Below are positions 37,301 to 49,703 of a DNA stretch of 64,000 bases, piece by piece. Position 1 is the first letter of the stretch, and each line of letters begins with the position of its first letter. The DNA comes from Onchocerca volvulus (Eukaryota > Nematoda > Chromadorea > Rhabditida > Onchocercidae). The stretch lies in contig HG738138.1 of assembly GCA_000499405.2 (NCBI GenBank), forward strand, positions 16,593,054 to 16,657,053, written 5' to 3'. Position numbers and translations under genes: made by a program. The notes beneath the pieces are model-generated. The model saw nothing but the letters and a program-made list of their open reading frames with translations, was not told the DNA's origin and ran no database searches.

Positions 37301-40300
37301 TATCATTTCTTTTCGAATACTTTCTTCGCTTAAGATATTTTTAAATAATTTTAAAGAAAATATTGAACATTTCATTGTTGATTATTATACATAAAAAATA
37401 ATAATTTACTATCATTGATCATAATTTTTCATGTCTAAAAATATTGCCAAAGTCAGAATCCTAATTTAATTTTTAATTTTTTTGCAACTGATAATTGTAA
37501 CATTTGAATGAGTCACACTGAAATGTAGCACAAATTTTTCTCTCGCAAAAAGTTTGACGAAAATTTTCATTGATGAGTAATTGTTTAATTAAATTCGATT
37601 AATCTACGAATATATAATTAAAGTTTTTTTTTAACAATAATTACTGGATATATTAATTGATTTAGCTAATAAAAGAATTAACAGTATAATTTCAATTATG
37701 AATTTTGCACTTTATGAAAATATAATATAAATAGCATATGGGGAATTTTCCCATTGATGCAAAATTCCGTTGAAACGAAGTATTTATTGATTATTTCAAA
37801 TATAAGTATGATAATAATTGAGCTTAAATATTTGAAAAAACAGAAACTAAAATTAAAAACTGGTGTCAAGGGGGTAAAGAGTAGTTCTGATAAATACTCC
37901 CCTTACGAATTAATTTTGTTCAACAATTTAGAAATTAATTAATGCGTAATCTGTAATACATTTTCTCTCTCTTTCTCTCTGTCATTCTTTCTCAACGTTT
38001 CTTGAAATTCTTCATTGATGACTAATTGTTTTTGTTAGAAAAATGGATTGTCATATGAATTTGCTACTTTAGATTTCAAAATTTAAATAAAATTCTTGAT
38101 TTGAAATGGAAATCTAAACTTTTTTCAATTATTTTTACATCAAATCTTTAAATGTTTAACTATTCTGTTTTTGGAAAAGATTTAATGGTTGAAATTTACA
38201 ATTTAAATTCACGAATGCTGTCAAAATTATTTAAAAATTTTTGTGAGAGCTACTTCACCTGTTCAAGATAAAAGTAATTATATGAGGAAGCAGTTTACAC
38301 ATTAACTAAAAGATATTTTTTGAATTATGATGAAATTATTTTTTTTGAATTATAAGGGGATTTCATGTGAAATTAAATATTAGTTGAGTCTATAATTTTA
38401 AATTTCATAAAAAATTAAACCCAGGTATGCGATTCCTTAGCGAAATCAACTTGTGACCCGTTGATATAATCTGATCTTAAGCCTTGGAATTAATAAAATT
38501 AGCGTAAGAAATCTCAAACAGAAAGCATCTGAATGATTTCATATTAATGAGAGATTGAATGATAACTGACCTATTTTTTAGAAATAATTCAAATAAAAAT
38601 ACGGAAATATTGAAATAATCTCATTAAGCCAGAAATTGAACATTAAGCTGATTTATGTTAATGATGGAACAGTTTTTGCTATTTTTCACACTAAATTTTC
38701 TATTTATAAATCAGTAAGTCTAATCTAATTTTAGGCAAAGCACATTTTGTCTGAATCCTTATAACACAAACTTATTTCTGTTCATATAAATCGCCAATTT
38801 CAATTTAACTTATTGAAAGACTGAAAAGAATATTTTTTTACTAAAAGTACAGAACTTTTACTAAAAGTTCTCGAAAGTCTATCCGGAGTGAATTGTCATA
38901 ATGATGAAAAAACTTCAGCTATTTGAAAATAAGTGTTTTAAATATCTGAGAAATTGGTTTATCTTCAAGAATCGAAAATTCAGAGTTATTCAAGATATCA
39001 ATCATTCCAAAAAGTACTGTTACGGAATTAACATTTATTATTAATATTAAATCATGCAATTTCATTTAAAATGAAATAAATAAAAAGATCTTTCAACATT
39101 TTGAAATATTCATAGTAATAATGTCAAATGATATTTGACATATCTCAAAGACACATCCAAAACTTATCAATGAACCTTTCTATACAATTAATTTCTTATA
39201 ATTTATTGTTATTGTTTTTATTGTTTTTATTATTATTGTAACCATTATTATCATATAATTTATTATTATTAATGATAATTTCATATGTAAGCAGATCAAC
39301 TTCTGATTTTTAATTTCGATTTCATTCTTTTTCTTAAAATTTTCGAAATTTTCCAGCAAAAAAAACATTTCTGTTAAATTGAATGTAATATAAAATACAC
39401 TGAATAATTATTATGACATCGAATGTTTAATTTGCAGTTTCTCCTAAATTATCACAATCTTCATTGCTACCTTTTGACCTCTGCTTGCATCTCTAGCGAA
39501 CAAGTATGCCTATGTTCCATTTATGAAATAGGTTATTCTAAAATTTAATTGCAAGTAGAAGAAATGTAAAAAAAAAAAAAAAAAAATTCAATTTATTCGA
39601 TTTTAGCATTCATTCGATGAGTGGTTGGAAAACTGTTTTTCGTAAATGAACAAATACAATTTATATTACAAATGTAAGCTATTTGTTTGCATATTACACT
39701 AATTTCTGGTAAAATTATATGATTCAGAACTATTCAAAAAAGCTGTGTAAGAAAAAGAAACCCATGAAGCATTCCAATTACAATTTTGTGAGATACTTTT
39801 AGCATTTAAATGGAAGAATTTGAACAAAAAATTTAAATTTTGAGTAATGAAAATCAATGAAATTGCATCAAAAAAAAGTAAATTATCAAATCCTTTCTGA
39901 TTTATTACTATCACTAAAAAAGTAAATTTTATTCAATTACTCCAGATTTCATTTTTTAACCTTCTGTTTCTTCTTATACAACAATTCAACAATTATTTTA
40001 TTCATCTGTTTTATAGCTCGATAATTTTAAATATGATTTTTTGTATCGGAAATAAGAACCTGATATTTTATTAGCTGAATGAATTTAGTTTGTAATCATT
40101 ATCGATCTGATGTCTGATCAGAATATAATCCTCCATAATAAGTGGATAGTAGTGCTTTTTGCTTAATTGAACCGAAAGAAAATTAATGATTCCAATGAAA
40201 TACGCTAAATCAATTGTTGATTTCAGTTAGTTGTTCAGAACAATCTGCATCGCTGAATACATTAAGCGGAAATTTGATTTCAGCCTCAATTTTTAATCAA

Positions 40301-43300
40301 TTTGATTCAATGAATTTTTCTTTGGAATTATCAGAGAAAAAAGTATGTCATTTCATTATTACCTAGGTATGGGCTATATTGACAGATATGTTTTCCTGAA
40401 TAAAAAATTAGTTACCTGATAGATAATCGATAAAGGGCGATTTTAAGTTCACATAATAAAACAGCCAATCGAATGCAACCTCTATCATTTTCCTGGCAAT
40501 AATTCAAACTACTGATCTTTCATGCAACCATTTTGTTAAATCTGAAGTCTTTAGCACATTGATATACGTGCATGCCTTGATGAGCTAATTAAGGAATAAC
40601 TGCACAAATTTAGAAATCAAGCACGGGAAGAAAAGATTTTTTTTTCTGAATAATATCAAAAATTTATTCATTTTTTAATTTCATATTTTCATTGATAATT
40701 TATCAAAATTAAAAAAAAAAGAAAAAAAACGGAATTTCATGAATAAAAGACAGACTTGATATGCTTGATAAAAGCCACAATACACTTTAAAACTATTCAA
40801 AAGTACAAAAGTTGGGTGACAAGAAATTACAAATAACTTATTGCAAACTTTTAAGAATTTCAAAATTCGATATGAAATTTTTACAAATTTGAATTAATAA
40901 GCAATGACAAAATTTTAATTCTGAAATTTTTAAAACTATTTATTTGAACTATTTAAATCCTATCTTCTGTGCAAATTTCATTACATTCCTTGCTTTATCT
41001 TTTTCATCTTCTACACATTTTTGCTGTCTTTTCTCGATTTAAATCGAAACTTTTTTTTTTACTTTTCACTTCTGAACTCCGAAGTTTACTCTAAAATTTA
41101 ACATCTAAATTTAAACCAGCATAATTTTAATAGTTATTTGTATTACAAGAAATATATTTGTTCAAGCAAAAAATCGAAAACGAATTTTCATTGGGACCAT
41201 ATATGAATCCGGATAAACTAAAACTGCTTCTGGATTAAATTATTTTATTTGCAAGTGAAGTGTTTGGTTGAAAAGTTTGAAAAGTCAATATTTACTTTGT
41301 TACTGTAAAGGACATTCTCTCACTTTTTTCGAGATTCAAAGGTGTCACCAAAACAGTAAAAAAATTATTCAAAAAAAAATTTTCATGCAATAATAAATCT
41401 ATGTATAACACTCATTAATTTCGTTTATCTGGTTAAATAATAATACGATTATGAATGCATTAGTTGTACTGCAAAAAGTTTTAAATTTCTTTTCTCCAAA
41501 AATTGTATTACTTTTCTTTACTTTAGCGATAAAATGAACTTTGCACCAACCTGTTTTAAATAGCTCTCGTGCTGTTTCGCTATTTCCTCAACCTCTAACT
41601 TTACTTTTATCATGAATTCTATTGATTCTTCATTTTTTTAATAAGTTTATCATGTGTTTTTTTTCTGAGAATTTTTAATACCATAAAAACATATCTATGA
41701 GATTCCCTGAGATTTCTTGACTCAGTCTTCCATCTGATTCAGGGATTTTTGAATTTCTGAATTCAGAGATTTTTCACTTCCTCGAAAATTTGGGTCTTAT
41801 GTACTTTAACATTAATTTTTTTTTTTTTTTTTTAATCTTTAGATGAAATCTCAAAATTTCTTATCGATTAAAATAATTCTTTTTAAGCCAATTCTATTTT
41901 CGTTCCAAACGATACTGCTGCACTGTTAATAATACTGCAATTTTTTCAATGAACTTGATCGGATAATCTTGATATATTGGGAATCATTGCCACTACACTC
42001 ATCGCAATAGTTCTAAAGATCGTTATTACAGTGGTCGCGATGCCACGATATAGATGAGATAAATGTTTACTGCAGTGATCGAGAAATTTCAGCATTCCAT
42101 CAAACTTTCATTCTCGTTTTCCAAATCAATTGCTATGATGAATCATTCCATCGTTATTGTTCGTTGATATGATCAGCGAGGTACTGCTATCTAGCAAAAT
42201 TAATGAATATATCAACTGATTCTGATTATTTTTAATGACAATAGAAATAAATATTGCAATATTGCGGTTCGGGGAATGCTGAGGTGAAATACCTTGCAAA
42301 TCAACTGAAATAATTAGACCAATTAATTTGTCGTTCTTTATATCAAACTCTTTCCGGTCTAGATAATATTTTGGAGTACAAACGGCACTGGATAGCCGGA
42401 AATAGAAATAATAATTCTTATTCTTCAGTTATCTCCACAATTCTACTTTTCCATATTTTCATTTTTATCTTTCATAATCTTATTGCTAAACTTCACATAA
42501 CTTTATTTTATATGTCAATTATCGAATGGTCAAACTAAATCTTTCAAACCTAACGGTAAAACTACAAAAAAAAAGGAAAAAAAAATGATATTTTGACATT
42601 TATCCGAGAATAAAATGTAAAGATCACAAGTTTTGTACAATTTTATAAAGTGAGCTGAGTACTAAAATAGACATAATAATTATTACATCTAAATTACTTA
42701 TCTTTGAACATCGATCACATCTAATTTCAATTTTAGAAGAATTTTCTTTTTCAAAGTCAAAAGGTCAGCATATCTTCTATTCCGTTGAAGCTAGTTTTCA
42801 ATCATTTAATAAAGAAATTTTACCATTGTTTGAAAGTCTTGAAAAAGAAATTAACTCGTCATGAAATTTTCTGAAAAAAAAAAAACATATGATGTAAATG
42901 AACGTTTTCAATTTAGCCAGAATTTTAAAGCTTAATTTAAGGAAATTGTTTTTCGTGCTATTATATGGTTATATCTGGCTTATAATCCACTGAAATCTTC
43001 CATCTTTGCTTTTTCTTCATTCCACCAAGTAAAAAAAAAATTCAGAAAAAAAGACTTCTTTTTCAGAATTCTGAAGTGATTTCGAATAAATGCAACCCAT
43101 GAATGCAATAGAGGTATTTGAAAATTTTGAAGCATTTTAAAATTGTTGAAGTCTTTTCATCACAATCTCTTTATCTTGACATTAATTGATGTTCATGATG
43201 TGATTTTTTGAGTGAATATTTTTCATTTATAAAATGATATAATTTAATTTACATATTACCAACTTATGGATTATATCAATAAACTTTTTCGTAAAAATGT

Positions 43301-44406
43301 TGGTCAAAATAAAATTTTTTGTCAAGATTGTTTTCAATCAGATATTTCGACAATACTTTAATTGATATTAAATGAAAAATAATGGTTAATGGCTGAGTGA
43401 TAAATTTTTTTGTCATCAATTTTACCAAATTAATTTCTTTCGATAATTTCAACTGATTGATTTGCTACAAATTAATTTAATTTGAATTTGCACAGATGAC
43501 TACGCCACTTCAGATAATAGCAAGTACGCTCGTAAAGAAAATCTTTAATATATTCCTTTTAATCCAATGTTTTATTCAGACTAACTAATAATTCAAACTT
43601 TTTTTTCCAGTCTCCATCCATCATCTGATTAAAGCTTTCAGGAATAAGTATCAATGTACTTCAACACTATGCAACCGCTGTTATCTAAGCCGGAATTTCC
43701 ATAAGCACTTCTTAATTTCCTCTGTTTCGATTTTATATTTATTCAAAATTTCATATATATATATTTGTAACTAAGCTGTTTTTTAAAATCAAAGCAAAGT
43801 ATATAATAAAATTTACAGATAATATTACAATAAACAATAGCATACAAATAATATAATATTACGGCGATTTCGTCATTAGCTAGGAATAAAAATTAGCAAT
43901 TCCCACAAAACGAATTTCATAAAGTTCAATTGAAATTACAATTTAATGTTGCAATATATTTCATTCAAACGGATTTCAAAAAACAGATTTTGGCATCGAA
44001 GATAGATATCAAAGAGCGAAACGAATATTTCATCTAAGTTACTCTCGAATCTGGCAGTTTCAGATTATCATCTTCACAATCATACAAACATTGATTTTTT
44101 TCAAATTTCCAAAATTTGTTAGCAGAAAATAAGAGTTAAAAATTGTTTTGAAGTAAGGAAGAAAAAAAATTAAAAATTGTCAAAGCATTATTATATAACA
44201 CTTTAAGTTATATGAAATTCAAAAAATGAGTTTTTTTTTTCCGAAATTTCTAATTTTATATAAAAATACAATGCTTTAACGAATTTTAATTTAATGGTTT
44301 CACATGATTTTTTGAATTTGTTTAGCTTTAACAAATTTTGATTTAAAAATGACTAATGAAAATTCATTTATAAATTACTTTTGAAAATTACAAGCGAAAA
44401 GAATTT

Positions 44407-46424
44407 TTAGAAAAATATATGCATGAAAGTCGTGCAAATGAAGCAAAAAGCAATTATCACAAAGTGGTAAACGGTAGTAGTGATAGTAGTTGCTCCATTA
44501 CAACTATCTGAATCACAGCAACAATATTCTGCCATATTATTCGGATCGTAGAAACAACCGTTGCCAACCTTCTGTAAATTAATTAATAATTCGTTTATAG
44601 ATAAATTGATTTGATCATATATTTATATACGATCAATAAATTAATTGAAGTCAGTCAATGATTATATTTCCAATTATAACTAAGGTTTAGACATATGATC
44701 AAATTAATTTTGATAAAATTAATCAGTAATTGTATTTTTTATAGTAGTTGAGATTTAGATATATATTTTCAACCATAATAAGAAAATGTAATTATCTGAA
44801 TAAGTTTATTGAATTGACAGTTTAGTTTATGATCAAATCAATTTAAGAAAATTAACCAGTACTTACGTCGTTTTCTTATAGTTGAAAAGTATATATGTAC
44901 CTAAAAATCAGTCATAATAAAGATATAATAACTGGATAATTTTTTAAATTAATTTAATCATATGTCAGAAACTCAATTTGAACTAGAAATATAATTATTG
45001 ATTGATCCCATTAAATTGATTTGATTATGTATCTGAATCACAGCCATAGTAAAAGATGCAGTTATTAATCGATTTTGTTTGTGTTTTCTTTTTTTTTTTG
45101 CAAACAGCAATAAGGATGGGAAGATATTTTTCATTTCTTGCACATGGAAATATTTATATCTTAATAAAGTTTGTGATTAGAAACGAAAGAAAAATTATTG
45201 ATTGATTTTCGTGCAAAAAGTTAACATCATGTGATAGATATAAATGGGAAAATATAAGAATTTTCAGAAAGGCAGGTCTGAATGCTCTTCCAATCAATCA
45301 GTGTTTATTGTCCGAACAAAAATTTTTCACTTTCTTCTATAAAAATTATGGAAAAATTTAAATTAGTGAAAAATATGGAAAAAATAATGAAAATATGAAT
45401 TATCATAATTGTAATCTGAATATATTACGATAATATAGTGAAATGATTGAGATTTCAGAGAGATATATAACTAAAATTGAAATAATAAACTTACGTAACA
45501 CTGCGAGTTTTGATCGCATGTTTTTTCAATGATATCTTCATTGTCTGTAAAAAAATAATTTTTGATTTTTTTTTATAAAAATTATAAAAAAATTCAAATT
45601 TGTGAAAATTATTGAAAAATAAAAGATTGTTGGATTTGTTTCAATTATTTAGTTAATGAATTTCCAAATGATAATGTCGGATAAGGTATCACATATAACC
45701 TTTTCGAGCAAGTTTATGGTGTCAGTTTCTGAAATTATTTCATTTAATTTATTTATCAATGAATGAATCCGATCAGTCCTAGTAGCAGCATCATCTCGGG
45801 AAACTCCTCATTTTATCTTCGATGCATTCCCATATTGTCATGACTAGGCCTAGTTTTACTGATTAAAATGAGTAAATAAACAAGTATAATTAAATAAGAG
45901 AAGTTTAGAAATAAACCACTGTTTAATTTGAAAGTTTCAGAAAATTTAAAATACTATGATTTTGAAATTGATGGAATTTTGAAGACGAAAATGAAGATTA
46001 GAATAAATTTGATTTTGAAATGAGCTGAAACGATTGTCAATTCAAATTGATAATTTTGATCTCTTTTTTTTATCATGTATGATTGGATTCTAATGCATGC
46101 AGATTCGGTGGCAAGATTGTAACAAATATAAGTGAAAAATATGCTGCAATGAATAATCAAATAATATTGATAATCGTCATCAAAATATGTATAGTATTAG
46201 ATATATTTATTAATCCAATGTCATCTCAAGTTTCTGAACTTACATTGAATTGCAAAGTGCCTCTTGAGACAAAAGTTTGATGCTGCAGGACATAGGACAT
46301 CGGCGAATGATCCACCATTACCCAAAGCGCCGAAATATTGTCGCCCAACATAACATTTTAATGCATTACTTGCTGTTATCAATATTGTCAGTATTGATAA
46401 TGGATAGAAAATAAATTTCAGCAT
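44407..46424 (-). CDS. Ly6/uPAR-type (three-finger fold) cell-surface protein A
   Basis: Three exons: 46424-46244 (ATG), 45544-45495, 44571-44407 (TAA). They give 131 residues with intron phases 1 and 0. Residues 1-21 are a signal peptide. The mature part starts LKCYVGRQYFGALGNG and carries the spaced cysteines of a Ly6 domain, ending with the diagnostic CCCDSDSCNG. A Thr-rich spacer and a hydrophobic C-terminal tail (VYHFVIIAFCFICTTF) follow, which fits a GPI-anchor signal or a membrane span. Nematodes have many such small surface proteins acting in neurons and elsewhere; the partner is unknown. The gene is paralogous to the one at 48603-49680: same exon count, phases and middle-exon length (50 nt). 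Intron 2 contains degenerate repeats of about 120 bp (44600-45060) built around GATCAAATtAATTT. Confidence 0.87.
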
Positions 46425-48602
46425 ATTTTACTAAAAACAATTTCAAAACTCCAAGAATTTTTTTTACTACGCAATATAAACGATTATTATTATAAAATAA
46501 TTATTTATCTGCCTTTAACGGATGTAAAATATTTCAAAAAATTAAACAGATCCATTGACATTTCCTATTGAAATTTGATCCAAATCTTGAAATCAGCCAT
46601 TCTGAAATATTCCATTATTTGAATTCATAATATTTCGGTAATCCATCACAACTTTTTATGCTCTATATCTTTACGACAAGTTTATTGTGATTAAACTATA
46701 AAGCACTTTTTTCAGGTTTGCAATTCATTTTATTCTAAAAAATGTAACTTAAATTTAAAAGTAATGCTGTCTCATATAGCATCTATATGCATTCGTTAGA
46801 TAATAGTATAATCTAAATTGATGAAATTTATTTCATAATGTCTTGGCAACATGTAGCCATCTTGGATTGAAAACTCCTTTTTTTTTTTTAATAATATAAT
46901 GCTCACAAATGGATTAAATGATACGAAATGAAAGATTAGATTTAAAATTCGGAAAATTTAAAGCAAATGATAGATGTGATAGGTGAAAGATTAGGTTTGA
47001 GTGGTAGAAGTGATAAATTAGCTTTAGAATCCAGAAAATTTGAAGCCAAAATGGTTGAATAAAAACGAGAGTAAGTTGAAATTGTATGGAGATGAGGATG
47101 TGCTGCTGCCACTACTATAATGCTTCGGATCATCATCCTGAAAGTGCTTCTCTGGAACAGGTGATAAAACAAGACCAAATGGATAATATCAAAAACAGCT
47201 CCAAACATTCGTTTTATTTTCATTTATATGCTATGTGTATTAGGAATAGTTCCAAGATGCAAAAGCAATAATTTATTACAGATTCAAATCATTAGGATTG
47301 ATTAAATAAACGAAATAATCAACTCAATTTAAAATTCGGAAAATTTTGAGTGATCAAACTATCAGTTGAAAAACATATCATCAGGATTGATTAAACAACG
47401 GGAGTAATCAATTTAAATTTAAAATTCGAAAAATTTGAAGTGAATTAATTAATAAAATACTAGTCAAAAAATATAGCAAAAGAAAAAGTCAAATTTTTCA
47501 ACAGTTTAAAGCTACAGTTTGTTTTTCTGCTCCTGACAAAAAATTAAGATGAATTGATAAATAAAACGACATCATTATCAATTTTTGACTTCGCAATAAA
47601 AAAAATGCACATATATACATATATGTTCCATGTTTACGTGTATATTTATTGATTTGCAGGTAAGTAAAATATTTTTTTTTTCTAAAACTCAACTATTTTA
47701 CAATTGATCACTATGATAAATGTGTTAAGCATTATCAATTCTGACACAAAAGGTGTCATGCGTTATAACACTGATAAAAGTTCCAAAACATTCATTGAAA
47801 TGACTGCCTTAAAGAATTAAGTTTGGTAAAAAGTAAACTTGGTAAAAAGTAAAAGAAAAGTGATTCCTCAAAGCTTAAGTAAATTTTGCCCAAAATTTAG
47901 AGCAATTCCTGTTTAAATAGCAATTTTTTTTTTAATTCTAGAAAAGCTGTAAATTCCGAAATTATGACTATTGCACTATTGCTTTCGAACATGCTCGTTT
48001 TATAAATGGATGTCATCTGGTGACATTTATGAATCAGCCATATTAAAGGATGGATGAATGTACGATGTTTGACAATAAAACTTTTCGTTTCAATCTTTCT
48101 AAGATTTCCATTTATTTTCGTATTAGGAATTTTGCAGACTTTAAGAAACTTTGAGATTGCTATTGCAAATAATAGTGAAATAATTTATTATACATAAAAA
48201 AATGGTTTAGATTCAAGCAAAACCTGGGGACAGTTTAATTTATTCATAAGAGTTTTTAGTTTTATATTATTATAAAAGAAAAAATTCTTTAAATTTTATT
48301 TATAAAAAGAATGAAGAACCAATACTATATTAACAATTCTGCTATATTTAAGAATCAAAAATTTGTTAACTTATCACGCTTAAAATGAAAGACGTAATGA
48401 TGTAAAATTTAAAAATTTTAAAAATTTACCATTTTCATTTATAATATAAAGCAAAATTGCAGAGAAAATATCGATTTTGCTAAAATTTTGGAAATATTAA
48501 GATTTAAATCGTTTTCGATCATAATTCCCGCTTATTTTTTTGATAATAATTTCTGGCCATTTATTACTACGAATTTAGTAACGAGTTCAAATTTTGCATC
48601 AT
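46425..48602. other. Intergenic between the two Ly6 paralogues, with degenerate repeats at 46930-47430
   Basis: At least four copies of a block centred on TTTAAAATTCGGAAAATTT occur near 46940, 47028, 47324 and 47418. Two are preceded by the AGGATTGATTAAA motif. No third Ly6 copy or exon remnant was recognised; the CC..CN signature was searched for by eye on the minus strand. Confidence 0.6.
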
Positions 48603-49680
48603 TTAAAAACAAATGGTATTTGATATCAATAATAAGTTTGAGACTACAATAATTAGTACAATAATTAACGAAAATCTCGAGTCATAGAAATGCGACATCG
48701 AGCCATTGCAAAGATTTGATGTGCAGCAGCATATTTCCATGTCGTTGAAGTTATTATGTAAACAACGTGAGCCAAGAGCCTGAATTATTCAAAAAATAGC
48801 CACGAAAAGAAAATGATAAGATTATGAACGATATTTTAATTTTATTTATAGAATCTCATCAAATAGCCCAAAATAACCCCCGAAAAAAAGAAAATAATAG
48901 AAAATTCTAATTTTTATTTGCGAAATGTCGGCAAATTTTTATCTTTTAAAAAGTTATTACACTTTTCAAATAAAGCTTTGAACGAAAAAACAAACAAGAA
49001 AATTATATCTGTTGAAATAGAACAACAATTTTAACTAACATGACAAAAATTTTCCATATCACATCCTTTATCAATAACATGGACATATTCTGGAAAAAAT
49101 AATGAAAATATTACATTTAATTTTCTTTTCTTTATAATTTATATATTGATTATTCTCAGTTATTTATTTTTTTCTCAATATGACAAGTCATCACTTTAAT
49201 GCATTCATGCAATTCATGCAAGTCATGCAGATTTATATGAATTGGAAATTTTCAAAGTTAAAAAGGAATGATATTCCAAAATATCAAAATGTGTAATGAT
49301 TGAAATTTTTAACGTATCTTGGCAATAACTTATTACATATTTAGATATTCTCCACTTTGATACATATTAATATTTTCATGCACAAAATTTCTGTTTCAAT
49401 TGATTTATTTGCAATAGCAAAATCGATAAAGTTTTCTCAAAAAATTTTCGTTAATTTTAATCAAAATATACAAATTAATCTGAGATAACTTCATCAGTAT
49501 TAGTCTAAAATATGCAAAATGACCTGGGTCAATATTTGTCACTTTGACACAATAACTGATATTAGGGCTACATTCGGTAAACATTAAACCGAAACCTAAA
49601 CGTCCCGTAAAACAATCCAGATTTTCGACTAATGCTACTTGCAAGAGAGTTATGACAATAACTAATGTTGGATAAGACAT
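48603..49680 (-). CDS. Ly6/uPAR-type (three-finger fold) cell-surface protein B
   Basis: Three exons: 49680-49524 (ATG), 49089-49040, 48779-48603 (TAA). They give 127 residues with intron phases 1 and 0, the same as paralogue A. A TTTTCAG acceptor (AG at 49702-49703) lies 21 nt before the ATG and suggests trans-splicing. An upstream in-frame extension exists but would cross that acceptor. A signal peptide (MSYPTLVIVITLLQVALVEN) is followed by LDCFTGRLGFGLMF, aligned with LKCYVGRQYFGALG of paralogue A. The Ly6 signature is CCCTSNLCNG. The C-terminus is a long hydrophobic segment (SLIIVLIIVVSNLLLI), either a GPI signal or a membrane span. Sequence outside the cysteine frame has diverged strongly from A, so the duplication is not recent. 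Confidence 0.87.
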
Positions 49681-49703
49681 TTCGGCTTTGTTTATTCCTA
49701 TCT

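Larger units (their letters stand above)
30929..44406. other. Gene-poor AT-rich stretch of about 13.5 kb
   Basis: No frame with coding-like composition plus usable splice sites was found on either strand. The stretch holds many A or T runs of 10-20, the GAT-type simple repeat and the hairpin listed separately, and scattered TATATA tracts. It may include 5' regulatory sequence of the gene ending at 30439 and 3' sequence of the Ly6 gene. Confidence 0.6.

Noticed and set aside
38421..38475. CCCAG acceptor followed by a short frame with two Cys
   Set aside because: Only 14 codons before a stop, with no upstream exon identified.
43497..43640. Possible tiny gene: ATG after TTTGCACAG, a donor at GTAAAG, then a TTTTCCAG acceptor
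   Set aside because: The spliced product would be only 17 residues before a stop; it is not distinguishable from chance.
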